Assembly (NCBI GenBank): GCA_016215115.1
Contig: JACRLN010000007.1
Span: forward strand, 1-42,904
Length of the DNA stretch: 42,904 bases
Direction: 5' to 3'
DNA from: Nitrospirota bacterium
Lineage (GTDB): Bacteria > Nitrospirota > Thermodesulfovibrionia > UBA6902
Under the pieces are notes generated by a model. That model was given only the letters and a program-made list of their open reading frames with translations. It was not told the origin of the DNA and did not search any database. The translations under genes and the position numbers were made by a program. Positions 1-7,978 of the stretch are shown piece after piece. Every line of letters starts with the position of its first letter. The stretch's first letter is position 1.

Positions 1-141
1 GAGATGGTGATGCCCGGAGACAATATAACAATGGAGATAGAGCTGATAACGCCGATAGCGATGGAGAAGGAGTTGAGGTTTGCAGTGAGAGAAGGAGGAA
101 GGACCGTAGGAGCCGGCGTTGTTACGGAGGTTGTTGAGTAA
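1..141 (+). CDS. tuf: Elongation factor Tu, C-terminal part (cut by window edge)
   Basis: Frame 1 is open from the first base and ends in TAA at 139-141. The 46 visible residues are the EF-Tu C-terminal barrel: MVMPGDN, then [17 protein letters not shown] and [10 protein letters not shown]-Tu delivers aminoacyl-tRNA to the ribosome as a GTP complex. The gene order tuf-rpmG-trnW-secE-nusG is a standard bacterial arrangement. A repeat of the AGCTGATAGC type begins immediately after the stop codon. Only the 5' end is missing, because of the window boundary. Confidence 0.97.
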   Translation, partial: EMVMPGDNITMEIELITPIAMEKELRFAVREGGRTVGAGVVTEVVE

Positions 142-172
142 CTGAAAGCTTACAGCTATTAGCTATCAGCCT
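142..172. repeat. Family C short repeat (AGCTGATAGC words)
   Basis: This low-complexity stretch carries the words CTGAAAGCTTACAGC and TTAGCTATCAGC and starts right behind the tuf stop codon. The same word set recurs at 14381-14413 and at 35869-35902, where it provides or touches stop codons. No function is evident. Confidence 0.6.
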
Positions 173-237
173 CAAGAAGATGAATAAAAGATTAAATTTG
201 AATATATAGGCAAGATGAAAAAGGAGAACGACGAAAA

Positions 238-390
238 ATGCAGGACATAATACTTTTACAATGTACGAGCTGCAAAAATAAAAACTATTCGACTACAAAG
301 AACAAAAAGAATACAACAGAAAAGCTTGCTCTGAAGAAATATTGTAAACATTGTCGAAAGCATGTTGAACATAAAGAGACAAAGGCGTAG
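238..390 (+). CDS. rpmG: 50S ribosomal protein L33
   Basis: This 50-residue protein is too short for many gene finders. It starts [17 protein letters not shown] and contains two CxxC pairs (CTSC and CKHC), the zinc-binding form of L33 in the large ribosomal subunit. An AAGGAG Shine-Dalgarno lies about 10 bases before the ATG. The length fits the family (about 49-55 residues). The TAG stop at 388-390 overlaps the first two bases of the tRNA-Trp gene, so the tRNA must be cut from an mRNA that includes the L33 stop codon. Confidence 0.95.
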   Translation: MQDIILLQCTSCKNKNYSTTKNKKNTTEKLALKKYCKHCRKHVEHKETKA

Positions 391-462
391 GCCAGTAGCT
401 CTAACGGCTAGAGCGTCGGACTCCAAATCCGAGGGTTGGGGGTTCGAATCCCTCCTGGCCTG
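389..462 (+). tRNA. trnW: tRNA-Trp (anticodon CCA)
   Basis: A 74-base cloverleaf is visible. The acceptor stem AGGCCAG pairs with CTGGCCT, with discriminator G at 462. The D stem is GCTC/GAGC, the anticodon stem TCGGA/TCCGA holds loop CTCCAAA with anticodon CCA, and the T loop is TTCGAAT on a GGGGG/CCCTC stem. No CCA end is encoded (CTA follows), so CCA must be added after transcription. The first two bases lie in the rpmG stop codon. tRNA-Trp between rpmG and secE is a common synteny. Confidence 0.96.
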
Positions 463-544
463 CTATTGTCGAAGGATATAATTTAAAACGTGTGACATTG
501 CCGGAGTTTGTTAAACGGGATTTTAAAAATATGAGGAAGAAAAA

Positions 545-730
545 ATGTTTGAAAGAATAAAGAACTTTTTCAGAGAAGTAAAGATAGAAATAAAAAAAGT
601 AGTATTCCCTTCGATGGAAGAAGTAAAAGGCTCTACTAAGGTAGTGGTTGTAATGGTTTTTATCATAGCAATATTCCTGGGATTAATTGATTTACTGCTT
701 TCCAAGCTTGTAGGAATGGTAGTAAAGTAG
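545..730 (+). CDS. secE: Preprotein translocase subunit SecE
   Basis: This is a 61-residue protein, the short single-span form of SecE. The N-terminal amphipathic part (FERIKNFFREVKIEIKKVVFPS) ends in the conserved VxFPS motif. It is followed by a transmembrane helix at about residues 34-56 (VVVVMVFIIAIFLGLIDLLL). SecE clamps SecY in the inner-membrane protein channel. An AGGAAG ribosome site precedes the ATG, and nusG follows after 8 bases, so the two are probably co-transcribed. Confidence 0.96.
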   Translation: MFERIKNFFREVKIEIKKVVFPSMEEVKGSTKVVVVMVFIIAIFLGLIDLLLSKLVGMVVK

Positions 731-738
731 GAGAAATT

Positions 739-1263
739 ATGACAAAGCAATGGTACGTAGTACATACTTATTCAGGGTTTGAGGAAAAAGTTAAACTTAG
801 TATAAATGATAGCGCACAGAGAAGGGGGATGGCAGATAAAATTACCCAAATCATGATTCCGACTGAAAAGGTTATTGAACTGAAAGCAGGCAAGAAAAAA
901 GAAAAAGCAAAGAAATTTTATCCCGGGTATATCCTTATTGAGATGGATCTTGATGATGAGACCTGGCACCTTGTCAGCAGTACCCCGCGGGTTACCGGAT
1001 TTGTCGGAGGGGAAAGACCCACTCCTTTACATCCGGAAGAAATAGATGTTATTGTTCAGCAAATAGAAAAAGGCCCTACAACTCAGGTTAGAACCCAGTT
1101 TGAAAGAGGGGATTCAGTGAGAATTATTGATGGCGCTTTTGCCAACTTTAACGGTTTTGTTGATGAGGTTGATAATGTCCATAACAAACTGAAAGTAATG
1201 GTAACTATTTTTGGCAGGCAAACTCCTGTAGAGACAAACTACGTACAGGTTGAGAAAACGTAA
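739..1263 (+). CDS. nusG: Transcription termination/antitermination factor NusG
   Basis: The 174 residues match the usual NusG length. The N-terminal NGN domain begins KQWYVVHTYSGFEEKVK and contains FYPGYILIEM. The C-terminal KOW domain starts near residue 122 with GDSVRIIDGAFANFNGFV. NusG binds RNA polymerase and couples it to Rho or to the ribosome. It sits 8 bases behind secE, and a heptamer-repeat spacer separates it from rplK. Confidence 0.97.
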   Translation: MTKQWYVVHTYSGFEEKVKLSINDSAQRRGMADKITQIMIPTEKVIELKAGKKKEKAKKFYPGYILIEMDLDDETWHLVSSTPRVTGFVGGERPTPLHPEEIDVIVQQIEKGPTTQVRTQFERGDSVRIIDGAFANFNGFVDEVDNVHNKLKVMVTIFGRQTPVETNYVQVEKT

Positions 1264-1272
1264 TAATAAATT

Positions 1273-1342
1273 AAGTGAGAAGTGAGAAGTGAGAAGTGAG
1301 AAGTTTTACTTCCCAACTCCTATTTCCTCTTCCTACTTTCAA
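1273..1342. repeat. Family A heptamer repeat and complementary tract
   Basis: The unit AAGTGAG occurs four times in tandem and ends in AAGT (1273-1304). A pyrimidine-rich tract built of ACTTC and CTTCC words follows and can fold back on it. The element fills most of the nusG-rplK spacer. Similar purine-then-pyrimidine spacers lie at 2528-2600, 2696-2775, 3810-3893, 7897-7966 and 12152-12250. Confidence 0.75.
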
Positions 1343-1354
1343 TTGGAGGTTTAG

Positions 1355-1783
1355 ATGGCTAAGAAGGAAATAACAGCACAGGTAAAACTTCAGATTCCAT
1401 CAGGAAAGGCAAATCCTGCTCCGCCAATAGGGCCGGCATTGGGGCCTCATGGTATTAATATAATGGATTTTTGCAAGGCATTTAATGCTCAGACGCAAGC
1501 GATGGGAGACACGATTATACCGGTTGTTCTTACGGTTTATAAAGACCGATCCTTTACATTTATTCTGAAAACCCCTCCTGCATCTGAATTGATCAAAAAA
1601 GCAGCAGGTATAGTAAAAGGTTCCAACACGCCCAATAAAGAAAAAGTTGGAAAGCTTACCATGGATCAGGTTAGGGAAATTGCAAAAACAAAGATGCCCG
1701 ATTTAAATGCAAATGATGTTGAGAAAGCAATTAATACCATTAAAGGAACGGCAAGAAGTATGGGAGTTGACATAGTAAATTAG
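1355..1783 (+). CDS. rplK: 50S ribosomal protein L11
   Basis: The 142 residues are full length. The N-terminal domain carries [21 protein letters not shown] and [12 protein letters not shown]. The C-terminal RNA-binding domain carries the proline-rich FILKTPP and the helix [25 protein letters not shown]11 forms the GTPase-associated centre with 23S rRNA. A GGAGG site at 1346-1350 precedes the ATG. It is the first gene of the rplKAJL block. Confidence 0.98.
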   Translation: MAKKEITAQVKLQIPSGKANPAPPIGPALGPHGINIMDFCKAFNAQTQAMGDTIIPVVLTVYKDRSFTFILKTPPASELIKKAAGIVKGSNTPNKEKVGKLTMDQVREIAKTKMPDLNANDVEKAINTIKGTARSMGVDIVN

Positions 1784-1837
1784 TTGTTAGTTTTTAGACT
1801 AAAAACGAAAAACTTTATATAATTTTGCGAGGTAGAA

Positions 1838-2527
1838 ATGAATAAAAAACATATTAACGCTAACGAGAAAATAGATAAAACAAAACAGTATGATTTGAAA
1901 GAGGCAGTTGATCTCGTTAAGCAACTTGCTCATACAAAATTTAATGAAACAGTTGATTTGGCTATGAATCTTGGAGTTGATCCAAAAAAGTCAGACCAGA
2001 TGCTGAGAGGAAGCGTTGTGTTACCTCATGGACTCGGTAAAAAAATAAGGGTGCTTGCTTTTGTAAAGGGAGAGAAAGCCGTAGAAGCAAAGAATGCCGG
2101 CGCTGACTATGTGGGCGCTGAGGATCTTGTAGATAAAATTAACGGAGGATGGCTTGACTTTGACAAAGTAGTTGCAACACCGGATATTATGGGGTTGGTC
2201 GGCAAGCTCGGAAAAATTCTCGGACCAAGGGGGCTTATGCCAAATCCAAAGTCGGGGACCGTTACCTTTGATGTTGGTAAAGCCGTAAAAGATATAACCG
2301 CTGGAAAAGCTGATTACAAGACCGAGAAAGCCGGTGTTGTACATGTATCGATTGGAAAGGTATCGTTTGACAGCGACCAACTTGTAGAAAATGCAAAAAC
2401 GGTAATACGCGCTATTGAAAAGGCAAAGCCCGCATCGAGTAAAGGGAAATATCTTAAGAAGATTTCTATTTCATCTACTATGGGAGTTGGAATTCCAATA
2501 AATGTTGCCAATGTGGCAACGGTTTAA
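1838..2527 (+). CDS. rplA: 50S ribosomal protein L1
   Basis: The 229 residues equal the usual length. Conserved segments include [22 protein letters not shown] near residue 40 and [16 protein letters not shown] near residue 130. L1 forms the mobile L1 stalk that helps release deacylated tRNA and is often an autogenous translational repressor. A GCGAGG ribosome site is just upstream. The gene ends in a repeat-filled spacer ahead of the L10 leader. Confidence 0.98.
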   Translation: MNKKHINANEKIDKTKQYDLKEAVDLVKQLAHTKFNETVDLAMNLGVDPKKSDQMLRGSVVLPHGLGKKIRVLAFVKGEKAVEAKNAGADYVGAEDLVDKINGGWLDFDKVVATPDIMGLVGKLGKILGPRGLMPNPKSGTVTFDVGKAVKDITAGKADYKTEKAGVVHVSIGKVSFDSDQLVENAKTVIRAIEKAKPASSKGKYLKKISISSTMGVGIPINVANVATV

Positions 2528-2600
2528 AATAAGAACTAAGAAATAGGAACTAAGAAGTTAAGAATCAATTATTTCTCATTTCTCAGTTCCTAGTTTTGAG
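2528..2600. repeat. Family A inverted low-complexity repeat
   Basis: Words of the type AGAACTAAGAAATAGGAACTAAG are followed by ATTTCTCATTTCTCAGTTCC and can form a long imperfect hairpin. It lies between the rplA stop and the L10 leader. Confidence 0.6.
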
Positions 2601-2610
2601 TTTAAAAAAT

Positions 2611-2800
2611 AGGTCAGAGACCGCAGGCGCTGATCCCGGAAAACCGGGACAGTTTAATTGAAAAAAGTGTTCAACCTGCACAGACCGGAAGAAAAGTTGA
2701 AAGTTAAAAGTGAGGAGTTGAAAGTTAAAGAATGTTTTTTAACTCATAACTCACAACTCATAACTCTTAACTCTTTAGGCCTCTGGGGTTTCTGATGTAA
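2611..2800 (+). promoter_or_regulatory. Ribosomal protein L10 leader
   Basis: The region has the features of the known L10(L12)4-binding leader: AGAGACCGCAGG at 2617-2628 pairs through GCAGG with CCTGCACAGACC at 2675-2686, and a CCCGG/CCGGG hairpin lies at 2635-2647. A distal CCTCTGGGG tract at 2780-2788 can close the structure with CAGAG at 2615-2619. In other bacteria this leader lets free L10-L7/L12 complex repress its own mRNA. A Family A repeat (2696-2775) is inserted in the middle, between the core stem and the distal strand. The identification rests on position and pairing, not on a covariance search. Confidence 0.75.
2696..2775. repeat. Family A repeat inside the L10 leader
   Basis: GTTGAAAGTTAAAAGTGAGG words are followed by ACTCATAACTCACAACTC and TAACTCTTAACTC words, forming a long imperfect hairpin between the two halves of the L10 leader. 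It may act simply as a tolerated extension of a leader helix. Confidence 0.6.
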
Positions 2801-2808
2801 AGAAGGGG

Positions 2809-3336
2809 GTGAGAAAGCTGAACAAGGAAGAGAAAATAAAGGTAGTTTCAGAACTCCAGGGTAAATTTCAAAAGGCAAAGGGAGTTATTTTTACTGATTA
2901 CAGGGGGCTCAATGTTGAAGAGATTACAGGTTTGAGAAATAACCTGAGGTCCGCCTCACTGGAATATAAGGTTGTTAAAAACACACTTGCCAAAATTGCT
3001 GCGGAAGGCACTCCTGTAAGTACTGCAAAGGATAGTTTTTCAGGACCTGTCGGGATCGCCATCGGTTATGACGATCCTGTGCTTCTTGTAAAAAAAGTTC
3101 TTGAATACAGCAAGACAAATGAGAAACTCCAGATTAGAGGCGGTGTTATTGAAGGTAGCGCTTGTACTCTCGATGCGTTGAAGACTATCTCGGGATTACC
3201 GTCGAGAGAAGTCCTTTTGTCTATGCTTGCCGGGGTAATGCAATCGCCTATGAGCACATTTGCCAGGTTGTTGAATGCTACGCTTGCACGGTTTGTTTAT
3301 GCAATAGAAGCGCTGAAACAGAAACGAGGAGAGTAA
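2809..3336 (+). CDS. rplJ: 50S ribosomal protein L10
   Basis: The 175-residue reading begins at GTG 2809. A 172-residue form begins at CTG 2818 and starts NKEEKIKVVSEL. Conserved segments are GVIFTDYRGLNVEEITGLR and YKVVKNTLAKIA. L10 anchors the L7/L12 stalk dimers on 23S rRNA. The GTG codon lies inside AAGGGGGTGA, a near-perfect Shine-Dalgarno, which places CTG 2818 at ideal spacing, whereas GTG itself would have its ribosome site almost touching it. Both starts give plausible L10 N-termini, so the start is unsettled. The stop is followed by a small GTCATTCC-type palindrome. Confidence 0.95.
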   Translation: MRKLNKEEKIKVVSELQGKFQKAKGVIFTDYRGLNVEEITGLRNNLRSASLEYKVVKNTLAKIAAEGTPVSTAKDSFSGPVGIAIGYDDPVLLVKKVLEYSKTNEKLQIRGGVIEGSACTLDALKTISGLPSREVLLSMLAGVMQSPMSTFARLLNATLARFVYAIEALKQKRGE

Positions 3337-3345
3337 GGAGTTTCA

Positions 3346-3373
3346 GTCATTCCTGCTTCCGTGGGAATGACGA
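3346..3373. repeat. Family F palindrome (GTCATTCC type)
   Basis: AGTCATTCCTGCTTCCGTGG and GGAATGACG form a short imperfect hairpin just after the rplJ stop. Longer members lie at 19738-19763, 19829-19853, 22618-22693 and 37099-37202. This palindrome type is widespread in bacterial genomes. Confidence 0.65.
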
Positions 3374-3421
3374 CAAAAGCAAATAAAGATAAAATTTAAA
3401 AATAATATATTAGGAGGAACA

Positions 3422-3805
3422 ATGTCTGCAACAAAAGATCAGGTTTTTGAATTTATTGATAAGATGACAATTCTGGAAATGTCAGAATTTATAAAAGATT
3501 TTGAAACGCGCTATGGAGTGTCAGCAGCCGCACCGGTTGCAATGGCTGCCGTAGCAGGTCCGGCAGCGGCAGCGGGTCCTGCAGCAGAAGAGAAAACGAG
3601 TTTTGATGTGGTACTGTCTGCTGCCGGCGATAAAAAGATTCAGGTCATTAAAGTAGTGAGAGAGCTTACAAGTCTCGGCCTTAAAGAGGCTAAAGAACTT
3701 GTTGACAGCGCGCCCAAACCGGTAAAAACCGGGATCTCCAAGGAAGAGGCAGACGCCATCAAGGCAAAGCTCGAGGAACAGGGAGCAACTGTAGAATTAA
3801 AATAA
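3422..3805 (+). CDS. rplL: 50S ribosomal protein L7/L12
   Basis: The 127 residues fit the family. The N-terminal dimerisation domain ([21 protein letters not shown]) is joined by an Ala/Pro/Gly-rich hinge (residues about 38-55) to the C-terminal factor-binding domain, which has [22 protein letters not shown] and [18 protein letters not shown]7/L12 recruits translation GTPases. A TAGGAGG site precedes the ATG. Confidence 0.98.
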   Translation: MSATKDQVFEFIDKMTILEMSEFIKDFETRYGVSAAAPVAMAAVAGPAAAAGPAAEEKTSFDVVLSAAGDKKIQVIKVVRELTSLGLKEAKELVDSAPKPVKTGISKEEADAIKAKLEEQGATVELK

Positions 3806-3809
3806 AACA

Positions 3810-3893
3810 AGTGAAAAGTAGGAAATAGGAAGTGGGAAGTTAAGTTTTTTTACTTCTCACTTTTCACTTCTCACTTTTAACTTTTCAAAAAGG
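3810..3893. repeat. Family A inverted low-complexity repeat
   Basis: AAGTGAAAAGTAGG words are followed by ACTTCTCACTTTTCACTTC words, giving a long imperfect hairpin between rplL and rpoB. It could act as a processing or attenuation point between the ribosomal and polymerase parts of the operon; that is conjecture. Confidence 0.65.
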
Positions 3894-3899
3894 AGAATT

Positions 3900-6800
3900 A
3901 TGGCAGAGGCTTTAAGGGTCAGAAAAAACTTCGGGAAAATACCCGAGATACTTGCAATCCCGAATCTTATCGAAATCCAGAAGCGTTCATTTGAACGTTT
4001 CCTGCAGGAGAAAACTCCAGCCGATAAAAGAGAAGATAGTGGATTACAGGCTGCATTTAATAGTGTATTCCCCATTACTGATTACAATGAAACCGCTTCT
4101 ATTGAATTTATGGAATACATAGTCGGCAATCATAAATACGATATAAGGGAGAGTCTTGAAAAAAGCATTAATTACGCCGCTCCTCTCAAGATAAGAGTCA
4201 AGCTGAACCTTTGGGAAAAAGGAGAGGCAGGACAAAAGAGATTAAAGGAATCGAGAGAGCAGGAGGTTTATCTTGGAGAGCTTCCGTTAATGACCGATAC
4301 AGGCACATTTATAATTAACGGTGTTGAAAGAGTTATCGTGAGTCAGCTTCACCGGTCCCCCGGCATATTTTTCAGCCATGATAAAGGCAAATCACCAATA
4401 GGCAGCAAGGTGCTCTTTTCTGCAAGGATAATACCTGCAAGAGGATCCTGGTTTGATTTTGAATTCGATACAAAGGACACACTCTTTGTGCGGATTGACA
4501 GAAGGAAAAAACTGCATGCCACAATTATACTTAAGGCCCTTGGTTATACAGAAGAACAAATACTGAGAATATATTATCCGATAGAGGAAATTAAAATAAA
4601 AAATGGTGTGGCGACACGTAATGTAAGTGACGTGCTTGCCGGATTAAAAGCCTTTAAGAATATTTATGACACTAAAACAAAGGAAGTAATTGTCAAGGAA
4701 GGCGGAAGGATAACAAGGTCCGCTATTAAAAGGATGGAGGCTGCACATATAAAAGAGATCCCCATCCTTAAAGAAGAACTGCTTGGCAGGGTAACATTGA
4801 CTGATATCATTGACCCTGAAACAGGCGAAGTAATCTTAGAAAGCAACGAAGAGATTAAAGACCCTGTTATAGAAAAAATTATGTCTTTAAAGGTCGTTTC
4901 GCTCCACCTGCTGTACATTGATGGTATACGTTATCTGTCATCCCTCAGAGATACTCTTCTGCTGGATAAAGTTAACACTACCAACGAGGCCTTGATTGAG
5001 ATTTACAAAAAACTCAGGCCGGGCGAACCGCCTTCAATTAATGATGCAAAAGTGCTTTTTGAGGGATTGTTTTTTGATCCCAAGAGATATGACCTTTCTG
5101 AAGTAGGAAGGCTCAAGCTTAATAAACGGCTCGGGATTGATATCCCTCTGGAAAACAGGGTCTTAACAGATAAGGACATAATAGAAATACTGCGGTATCT
5201 TTTTGATCTCAGGGCCGGCAAGGGCGAGGTAGACGACATTGATCATCTCGGAAACAGGAGAGTGAGGGCGGTTGGGGAACTCCTTGAAAACCAGTTCAGG
5301 ATCGGTCTTGTAAGAATGGAGCGTGCGATTAAGGAAAAAATGACTCTTACAGAACTCGAGACCGCAATGCCGCATGACATTATCAATGCAAAACCTGTCA
5401 TTGCTGTTATAAAAGAATTTTTTGGTTCAAGCCAGCTGAGTCAGTTTATGGATCAGACAAATCCTTTATCCGAAATAACCCATAAAAGAAGATTGAGCGC
5501 TCTGGGTCCGGGAGGCCTGACAAGAGAGAGGGCAGGGTTCGAAGTGAGAGATGTGCATCCAACGCACTATGGCCGTATTTGCCCTGTTGAGACACCGGAA
5601 GGACCTAATATCGGGCTTATCACTTCCCTTGCTTCGTATGCGAGGGTAAATGATTATGGCTTTATTGTTTCACCTTACAGAAAGATAAAACATGGCAAGG
5701 CAACGGATGAGGTTGAATATCTTTCCGCAATAGATGGTGAGAAGCATGTCATTGCACAGGCAACATCACCAATGGATGAAAAAGGCAACCTTATCGGCCC
5801 GACAGTGTCGGCGAGGGTTGGTGGAGATTTCAGGCTGGTGACAACAGAAGAAGTTCAATACATGGATGTTTCTCCAAAGCAGATAGTGAGCGTATCTGCT
5901 TCTTTGATACCTTTTCTCGAGAATGATGACGCCAACAGGGCGCTGATGGGTTCCAATATGCAGAGGCAGGCCGTTCCCCTGCTTCAGACAGATGCTCCAA
6001 GGGTAGGCACAGGAGTAGAAGCAGTGGCAGCCAGAGACTCCGGTGTTATTGTTACAGCGAAAAGACCCGGCATAGTAGAAACAGTTGATGCCTCGAGGAT
6101 AATCATAAGATGTGACAACGGCGGAGCGGATGTATATAGTCTGATCAAATTCTACAGGTCTAACCAGGCCACCTGCGTCAATCAGAAACCGATTGTTAAA
6201 ACCGGGCAGAGAGTCAAAAAAAACCAGGTAATTGCTGACGGCCCGGCAACAGACAAAGGGGAACTGGCCCTCGGTAAAAATGTCCTTGTGGCCTTTATGC
6301 CCTGGGGAGGGTATAACTTTGAAGATGCGATTATTATAAGCGAACGTCTTGTAAGGGATGATACTTTTACCTCAATACATATTGAGGAATTTATGATAGA
6401 GGCAAGAGAGACCAAGCTCGGACCTGAAGAAATAACAAGAGATATTCCGAATATCGGCGAAGAAGCACTGAAAGACCTTGATGAAAGCGGGATTATCAGA
6501 ATCGGGGCCCCGGTAAAACCCGGGGACGTCCTTGTCGGAAAGGTTACTCCGAAAAGCGAAACACAATTAACGCCCGAAGAGAAACTGCTAAGGGCCATTT
6601 TTGGAGAAAAGGCTGAAGAGGTAAGGGAAAATTGCCTTTATGTTCCGCCGGGAATTGAAGGGACGGTCCTTGATGTTAAGGTATTTACGAGAAAAGGCGC
6701 TTCAAAAGACAAACGTACAAAGAGTATTGACGAAGAAAAAACAGCACATTTACAGCGGAACCTTGAAGATGAAGCAAGAATTCTCAAAGAGAACAGTTAT

Positions 6801-7892
6801 GTAAAAATGAGAGCGTTGATGCTTAATGAAAAAGTGGCAGAGGATTTTAAGATTCCCGGTGTCAAAGAGGTCATATGCGAAAGCGGTAAAAGACTTACAG
6901 AAAAAATTCTTGATGAAATACCTGATAAATCTTTGCGCAAAATAAAACTGCATAATCCTGAAAAAAGAGAAATACTTAAACAAATTGAAGAAGAAATTTC
7001 AGGACAGGTAAAATTGCTTGAAAGCGAATATGAGAAAAAAATAGAGCAGTTTAAAAAGGGAGATGAACTCCCGCCCGGGGTTCTTAAGATTGTAAAAGTT
7101 TATATTGCCATGAAAAGGAAAATACAGGTTGGAGACAAGATGGCAGGAAGGCACGGGAACAAGGGTGTTATTTCTATTGTAGTTCCGGAAGAAGACATGC
7201 CTTACCTTCCTGATGGAACCCCTATTGATGTAATTCTCAATCCCCTTGGCGTTCCTTCCAGAATGAATGTAGGCCAGGTGCTTGAAACTCATCTGGGATG
7301 GGCCGCAAAGACGCTGGATATCTATGTCGCTACGCCTGTATTCGAGGGAGCAAGCGAACTTGAAATCAAGAATCTTTTGAAGGAGGCAAATCTGCCGACG
7401 AGCGGCCAGGTTACCTTGTATGATGGGAAAACCGGTCTGTCTTTGCAGAAACCCATTACAGTAGGGCATATGTATATTATGAAACTCCATCATCTTGTTG
7501 AGGACAAAATACATGCGCGTTCAATTGGACCTTATTCACTTGTTACCCAACAGCCGCTGGGGGGCAAGGCACAGTTTGGAGGACAGAGACTTGGGGAAAT
7601 GGAGGTGTGGGCGCTTGAGGCTTATGGCGCTGCGTACACGCTTCAGGAATTTTTAACTGTCAAGAGTGATGATGTTGCAGGCAGGGCCAGGGTATATGAG
7701 GCGATTGTGAAAGGTGATGTTAACCTTGAACCGGGAGTGCCCGAGTCGTTCCATGTTTTAATAAAGGAACTCCAGAGCCTGGCCCTTGACGTGGACCTGC
7801 TGGAGGAGAAGATTTTGCCGGAAAAAGGCAAAAACGGCGGCAGCGAGAAGGGTGAAAAACGCAAAGCGCTTGCCGGAGGAAAGAAGAAGTAA
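3900..7892 (+). CDS. rpoB: DNA-directed RNA polymerase subunit beta
   Basis: The 1330-residue protein is full length. The rifampicin-region and fork segments ([20 protein letters not shown], then [20 protein letters not shown]) lie near residues 515-560. The active-site segment [13 protein letters not shown] lies near 1078, and the clamp segment [20 protein letters not shown] near 1220. RpoB forms one pincer of core RNA polymerase and contributes to the catalytic site. An AAAGGAG site precedes the ATG. rpoC follows after a 68-base AT-rich palindromic spacer (86 bases when counted to the GTG start). No frameshift is seen. Confidence 0.99.
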   Translation: MAEALRVRKNFGKIPEILAIPNLIEIQKRSFERFLQEKTPADKREDSGLQAAFNSVFPITDYNETASIEFMEYIVGNHKYDIRESLEKSINYAAPLKIRVKLNLWEKGEAGQKRLKESREQEVYLGELPLMTDTGTFIINGVERVIVSQLHRSPGIFFSHDKGKSPIGSKVLFSARIIPARGSWFDFEFDTKDTLFVRIDRRKKLHATIILKALGYTEEQILRIYYPIEEIKIKNGVATRNVSDVLAGLKAFKNIYDTKTKEVIVKEGGRITRSAIKRMEAAHIKEIPILKEELLGRVTLTDIIDPETGEVILESNEEIKDPVIEKIMSLKVVSLHLLYIDGIRYLSSLRDTLLLDKVNTTNEALIEIYKKLRPGEPPSINDAKVLFEGLFFDPKRYDLSEVGRLKLNKRLGIDIPLENRVLTDKDIIEILRYLFDLRAGKGEVDDIDHLGNRRVRAVGELLENQFRIGLVRMERAIKEKMTLTELETAMPHDIINAKPVIAVIKEFFGSSQLSQFMDQTNPLSEITHKRRLSALGPGGLTRERAGFEVRDVHPTHYGRICPVETPEGPNIGLITSLASYARVNDYGFIVSPYRKIKHGKATDEVEYLSAIDGEKHVIAQATSPMDEKGNLIGPTVSARVGGDFRLVTTEEVQYMDVSPKQIVSVSASLIPFLENDDANRALMGSNMQRQAVPLLQTDAPRVGTGVEAVAARDSGVIVTAKRPGIVETVDASRIIIRCDNGGADVYSLIKFYRSNQATCVNQKPIVKTGQRVKKNQVIADGPATDKGELALGKNVLVAFMPWGGYNFEDAIIISERLVRDDTFTSIHIEEFMIEARETKLGPEEITRDIPNIGEEALKDLDESGIIRIGAPVKPGDVLVGKVTPKSETQLTPEEKLLRAIFGEKAEEVRENCLYVPPGIEGTVLDVKVFTRKGASKDKRTKSIDEEKTAHLQRNLEDEARILKENSYVKMRALMLNEKVAEDFKIPGVKEVICESGKRLTEKILDEIPDKSLRKIKLHNPEKREILKQIEEEISGQVKLLESEYEKKIEQFKKGDELPPGVLKIVKVYIAMKRKIQVGDKMAGRHGNKGVISIVVPEEDMPYLPDGTPIDVILNPLGVPSRMNVGQVLETHLGWAAKTLDIYVATPVFEGASELEIKNLLKEANLPTSGQVTLYDGKTGLSLQKPITVGHMYIMKLHHLVEDKIHARSIGPYSLVTQQPLGGKAQFGGQRLGEMEVWALEAYGAAYTLQEFLTVKSDDVAGRARVYEAIVKGDVNLEPGVPESFHVLIKELQSLALDVDLLEEKILPEKGKNGGSEKGEKRKALAGGKKK

Positions 7893-7896
7893 GACA

Positions 7897-7966
7897 ATTG
7901 CAAATGGAAGTTAATTTTTAAAATTTAAAATTTTCAAATTTCAAATCTAAAATTTGAAATTTGAAA
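7897..7966. repeat. AT-rich inverted repeat between rpoB and rpoC
   Basis: Words TTAAAATTTAAAATTTTC, AAATTTCAAATC and AAAATTTGAAATTTG make a strong AT-only fold-back. It is analogous in layout to the Family A spacers but differs in words. Confidence 0.6.
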
Positions 7967-7978
7967 AGGGGGATTTAC

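Noticed and set aside
477-482. TATAAT box between tRNA-Trp and secE as a promoter
   Set aside because: No acceptable -35 element is found at 16-18 bases upstream, where the tRNA 3' end lies.
1273-1304. CRISPR-like tandem array
   Set aside because: The units are 7 bases and directly adjacent, without spacers, and there are no cas genes. It is a simple-sequence repeat.
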